Assembly: GCA_964575605.1 (NCBI GenBank)
Contig: CAZNRN010000011.1
Location: forward strand, 48,246-112,245
Origin: JAPWJZ01 sp964575605
GTDB taxonomy: Bacteria > Pseudomonadota > Alphaproteobacteria > Micavibrionales > UBA2020
Direction of reading: 5' to 3'
DNA length: 64,000 bases
Below the pieces are notes generated by a model. That model searched no databases, was not told the origin of the DNA, and saw only the letters and a program-made list of their open reading frames with translations. Below are positions 61,624-64,000 of the stretch, piece by piece. The position numbers and the translations under genes are program-made. Within the stretch, counting starts at the first letter, position 1, and each line of letters opens with the position of its first letter.

Positions 61624-62048
61624 TCGAATTCGACATTTTCATTCCCGTACCGCGCAACACCGTCTGGGAGTTCCTGACCGAGAACGACCATATCCAAAAA
61701 TGGTGGGGCAAAGGCGTTTTATTGCACGGCCGCCACGGCGGGCAGTTCTACGAGCCCTGGACCGACCGCTACGGCCGCCAGCATTCCACCCGCGGCACGG
61801 TGACGGCCATCGAACCCCGCGCGCGCATGCAACTGGACTGGCAGGACGAAAGCTGGCCCAAGGCGACGCGCGTCGAATTCCTTATCTTCCAGTCCGAGGG
61901 CGGCACAAAAATTTCCGTCCAGCATTCCGGCTGGGAGAATTTCGACGACAAGGACCGCGGCCGCATCGTCGACGACCACCGCGAAGGCTGGAAAGACGTG
62001 CTGAACAATTTCCGCGAATACTGCATCAAGGCGGCAGGCGAAAAATAA
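61620..62048 (+). CDS. SRPBCC (AHSA1/START-like) domain protein
   Basis: 142 residues starting inside the cysK stop. DIFIPVPRNTVWEFLTENDHIQKWW and ATRVEFLIFQSEGGTKISVQHSGWENF...EGWKDVLNNFREY are the AHSA1-type START-like pattern: a deep hydrophobic cavity for a ligand. Function unknown. Third gene of the dut-cysK unit. Confidence 0.85.
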   Translation: MIEFDIFIPVPRNTVWEFLTENDHIQKWWGKGVLLHGRHGGQFYEPWTDRYGRQHSTRGTVTAIEPRARMQLDWQDESWPKATRVEFLIFQSEGGTKISVQHSGWENFDDKDRGRIVDDHREGWKDVLNNFREYCIKAAGEK

Positions 62049-62050
62049 GC

Positions 62051-62086
62051 ACGAAAAAGGCCCTGCCGCCAAGCGACAGGGCCCTT
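62051..62086 (-). terminator. Terminator after the membrane gene at 62147
   Basis: GGCCCTG / CAGGGCC (62059-62083); on the minus strand the stem is followed by TTTTTCG, so it fits the leftward gene. It may also stop the rightward dut-cysK transcript. Confidence 0.75.
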
Positions 62087-62146
62087 CCCGTTTAAAGCCA
62101 GTTAGCCGTCCAGAGCTCACTGCTTCCTATACGTTAATGACCGGGA

Positions 62147-62614
62147 TTACCGATCGAGGCCGGCGGCCTTGGGCGCGGGCTTCGCGCTGGCTGCCGCGGT
62201 GACTGTCGCTTTCTTGCCGGCAGAGGCTGCATTGAAGTCGGATGCAGACGCTTCGGAACCCAGCTTGGGCGCACCTGCGTCGTCGTTGGCTGCACGTGCC
62301 TTGTACTCGGCTTCCATCTTGTCGCCCCAGGACGTGAGGTCCTTGCCGACAGACAGGAGGTTGGAGAACGCATCCTTGTACATCGTGCCGATGTTCTTGG
62401 TGGTTTCCCATGCCTTGCCGCGTTGCTCGCCCGTAGTGGCGAGGTAGCCGCCGACGCCTGCGATGCCGCCCACGACCGCAGTTGCGATCAGGTGACCGAA
62501 TACGACGGGTAGTACGACGGGTAGTACATATGCTGCCGCCACAAGTGTGCCGGCGAGCAGGCCTAGTGACGCCCATTTGCCAAGCTTCTTGGGTTCGGGT
62601 GCAACTTCAGTCAT
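62147..62614 (-). CDS. Membrane-anchored protein with disordered tail, paralogue 1
   Basis: 155 residues. A hydrophobic, Gly/Val-rich N-terminal part (ASLGLLAGTLVAAAYVLPVVLPVVFGHLIATAVVGGIAGVGGYLA, about 15-60) is followed by a helix with conserved charges (KAWETTKNIGTMYKDAFSNLLSVG) and an Ala/Lys tail containing DFNAASAGK. The gene at 62830-63303 has the same layout and tail motif. Function unknown. Confidence 0.62.
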   Translation of the reverse strand: MTEVAPEPKKLGKWASLGLLAGTLVAAAYVLPVVLPVVFGHLIATAVVGGIAGVGGYLATTGEQRGKAWETTKNIGTMYKDAFSNLLSVGKDLTSWGDKMEAEYKARAANDDAGAPKLGSEASASDFNAASAGKKATVTAAASAKPAPKAAGLDR

Positions 62615-62771
62615 TCAATGTGCCTCATTTTTTGTTTACGGGGCCTCTTTCCGAGGTACTTCGAGCCTACGAAGGATTTCCCCCTATGTCAAATTTGTGA
62701 ACGGCGTTATGACTGTTTTAATTATATATATCAACGAGATAAATATATGTGGTACATATCTGCCCCAAACG

Positions 62772-62797
62772 AAAAAACGGGCCAAAGCCCGTTTTTC
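62772..62797 (-). terminator. Terminator after the membrane gene at 62830
   Basis: AAAAACGGGC-CAAA-GCCCGTTTTT, ten perfect pairs (62773-62796), followed on the minus strand by a T run. Confidence 0.9.
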
Positions 62798-62829
62798 CGA
62801 TTCGTTTCGATGATATTGCCGTCTTGTTT

Positions 62830-63303
62830 TTAAGGCTGCGGAGAAGCGGGTTTCAGCGCCGGTTTGGGTGCCTCCACTTTCGCTTCGACTGCAGGTTTTG
62901 CAGCGTTGTTGAATTCGTTGGCGTTGGCGGCAGGCTTGAAAGCGCTGGGCGCTTCGGGTGCATTCGTAACAGCGGGCGTTGCCGCTTTTTCTTTTTTCGC
63001 TTCAGCACGACGGGCGAACCAGTTCTTAGCACGACCGAGATCTTCTTCGACATGCGAAATCGTGTCGTCAATAAGATCCGCCAGCTGGTTGAAGAATCGG
63101 CCGCTCAGGTTGCGGCCCTTTTCGGTGGCGGCCAGTGCAACGATACCGCCGACGATAACGGCGCCCGGCAGGCTGATCGGGTTGGTGAGAAGCACGCTGA
63201 CGACGCCGAGCGTGAAAGACGCGAAACCGCTGATGCCGAAGTATGTCGCCACCTTGCTGCCGCGCACGTATTCTTGTTTCTGTTTTTGCTCTTCAGCCAT
63301 CAC
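62830..63303 (-). CDS. Membrane-anchored protein with disordered tail, paralogue 2
   Basis: 157 residues. The N-terminal polar part is followed by a hydrophobic hairpin (YFGISGFASFTLGVVSVLLTNPISLPGAVIVGGIVALAA, about 20-60), then a helix (FNQLADLIDDTISHVEEDLGRAKNWFARRAEAKKEK) and a Pro/Ala tail with EFNNAAKPA. Layout and tail motif (FN-x-A) match the gene at 62147-62614, so the two are likely paralogues. Function unknown. Confidence 0.62.
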   Translation of the reverse strand: MMAEEQKQKQEYVRGSKVATYFGISGFASFTLGVVSVLLTNPISLPGAVIVGGIVALAATEKGRNLSGRFFNQLADLIDDTISHVEEDLGRAKNWFARRAEAKKEKAATPAVTNAPEAPSAFKPAANANEFNNAAKPAVEAKVEAPKPALKPASPQP

Positions 63304-63397
63304 TTGCCTCCGTAACGATTTGCAATGAAAAAGACTGGCTGGACGGGGATAATACTCCTGCCGCGGGGGGCGTCAAGGGGGTGTAAATATACCCCAA

Positions 63398-64000
63398 TCA
63401 GGCGTGGCCGGAGCCCTTCATGTCATTGAGGTAATTGACCATCCGCTGCCCTACTTCGCGCGTGGCGGTGGCGACAAGGTCGACGTTGTGCTGGGCGAAA
63501 TACTGCGTTTCCTCGTTGTTGTGCGCACGCACCAGCACCTTGATGCCCGGCTGCAGCTGGCGCGCGGCCTCAACAATCCGCGCGGCCTCGAAAGGATCGG
63601 GTACGGTGATGACGACGGCGACGGCCTTGCGGATGGCGGCTTCCTCCAGCACCTCGGGATGCGTCGCATCGCCCGCGATCGCATGGAAGCCCTCAAGGCG
63701 CAGCCTCTCGACCTTCTCGCGGTTATAGTCGACGATAACAAGGTCGAGATTCGCGCCATGCAGGTTTTTCGATACATGGTTGCCAACGCGCCCGCAGCCG
63801 ACAAGGACGACCAGTTCTTTCAGCACGCGTTTTTCATCGTTGCGCAGGTGGGCAAGGTCGTCTTCGCGCAGGTTAAACATACCCGACAGTTTCGGCCGCC
63901 CCCCGACAAACTTCAGCACCTGATTGGATAGCCAGAAAAGGATCGGGTTGAGCGCGATGGAAAGGATTGCACCCGCCAGCACCAGGTCCCTGCCTTGCTC
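63398..64000 (-). CDS. Kef/YbaL-type cation:proton antiporter, C-terminal part
   Basis: 200 residues visible; the start is beyond the window. The first about 25 residues (RDLVLAGAILSIALNPILFWLSNQV) are the end of the membrane domain; the rest is an RCK/TrkA-N domain: LVVLVGCGRVGNHVSKNLHGANLDLVIVDYNREKVE (Rossmann GxGxxG), AIAGDATHPEVLEEA and VAVVITVPDPFEAARIV. It resembles the YbaL/KefB type of potassium or sodium/proton exchangers gated by NAD or glutathione conjugates. Confidence 0.9.
   Translation of the reverse strand, partial: EQGRDLVLAGAILSIALNPILFWLSNQVLKFVGGRPKLSGMFNLREDDLAHLRNDEKRVLKELVVLVGCGRVGNHVSKNLHGANLDLVIVDYNREKVERLRLEGFHAIAGDATHPEVLEEAAIRKAVAVVITVPDPFEAARIVEAARQLQPGIKVLVRAHNNEETQYFAQHNVDLVATATREVGQRMVNYLNDMKGSGHA

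Overview
This 64-kb stretch is chromosomal DNA of a GC-rich alphaproteobacterium with a conventional lipid A outer membrane. The evidence is the CcrM-type methylase end, the alphaproteobacterial order rpsB-tsf-pyrH-frr-uppS-cdsA-dxr-rseP-bamA-ompH-lpxD-fabZ-lpxA-lpxI-lpxB, LpxI instead of LpxH, mutY divergent from a DciA/DUF721 gene, a ribbon-helix-helix gene after fumC, and a ROSE-type RNA thermometer before hsp20. Many small lineage-specific proteins suggest a less-sampled order (Micavibrionales is a weak guess). There are no rRNA or tRNA genes, CRISPR arrays, insertion sequences or prophage.

Layout. 1-4.4 kb: 3' end of ccrM, an ankyrin protein, an HETTH putative metallopeptidase, a secreted unknown and mutY. 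4.4-8.4 kb: dciA-like gene, efp, inositol monophosphatase and a Pro/Ala-rich OmpA-like protein. 8.4-15.3 kb: ABC exporter, rpmE, thermometer-controlled hsp20, a 32-residue membrane microprotein, a second ankyrin protein, BRCT and NUDIX proteins, and a protein with exact 17-residue repeats. 15.3-23.2 kb: a leftward valS operon and a rightward TPR-methyltransferase/fumC/RHH operon. 23.2-41.2 kb: a long leftward translation and envelope block running from rpsB through lipid A synthesis to an AsmA-like protein. 41.5-45.1 kb: lineage-specific small proteins, several with a shared basic C-terminal tail, plus a Sel1-repeat protein and a Cys-rich microprotein. 45-50 kb: DUF3592, TerB-like, murJ, TSUP permease, ubiE. 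50-54.5 kb: the accessory region. 54.6-57.8 kb: stress-type small proteins (PRC-barrel, CsbD, DUF883, DUF1328, DUF6496). 57.8-64 kb: HIT, FAD monooxygenase, FMN reductase, dut-cysK-SRPBCC, two membrane-anchored paralogues and the 3' end of a Kef-type antiporter.

The most notable system is at 51.76-53.12 kb on the minus strand. A 129-residue precursor has a Nif11-like leader and four C-terminal repeats of the form (T/S/V)T-x4-EE. It is followed 15 bases later by an ATP-grasp ligase. This is the architecture of a plesiocin-type graspetide (omega-ester-linked RiPP). An unusual alpha/beta hydrolase with two GxSxG motifs and an overlapping unknown gene follow and may belong to the same locus.

Other non-coding structure of interest: the ROSE-like element whose last hairpin sequesters the hsp20 Shine-Dalgarno with a bulged G; a cloverleaf-like leader just before rpsB; a 13-bp perfect palindrome between rpsB and tsf; and a free-standing promoter/structured leader/43-codon ORF/terminator unit at 44.2-44.6 kb.
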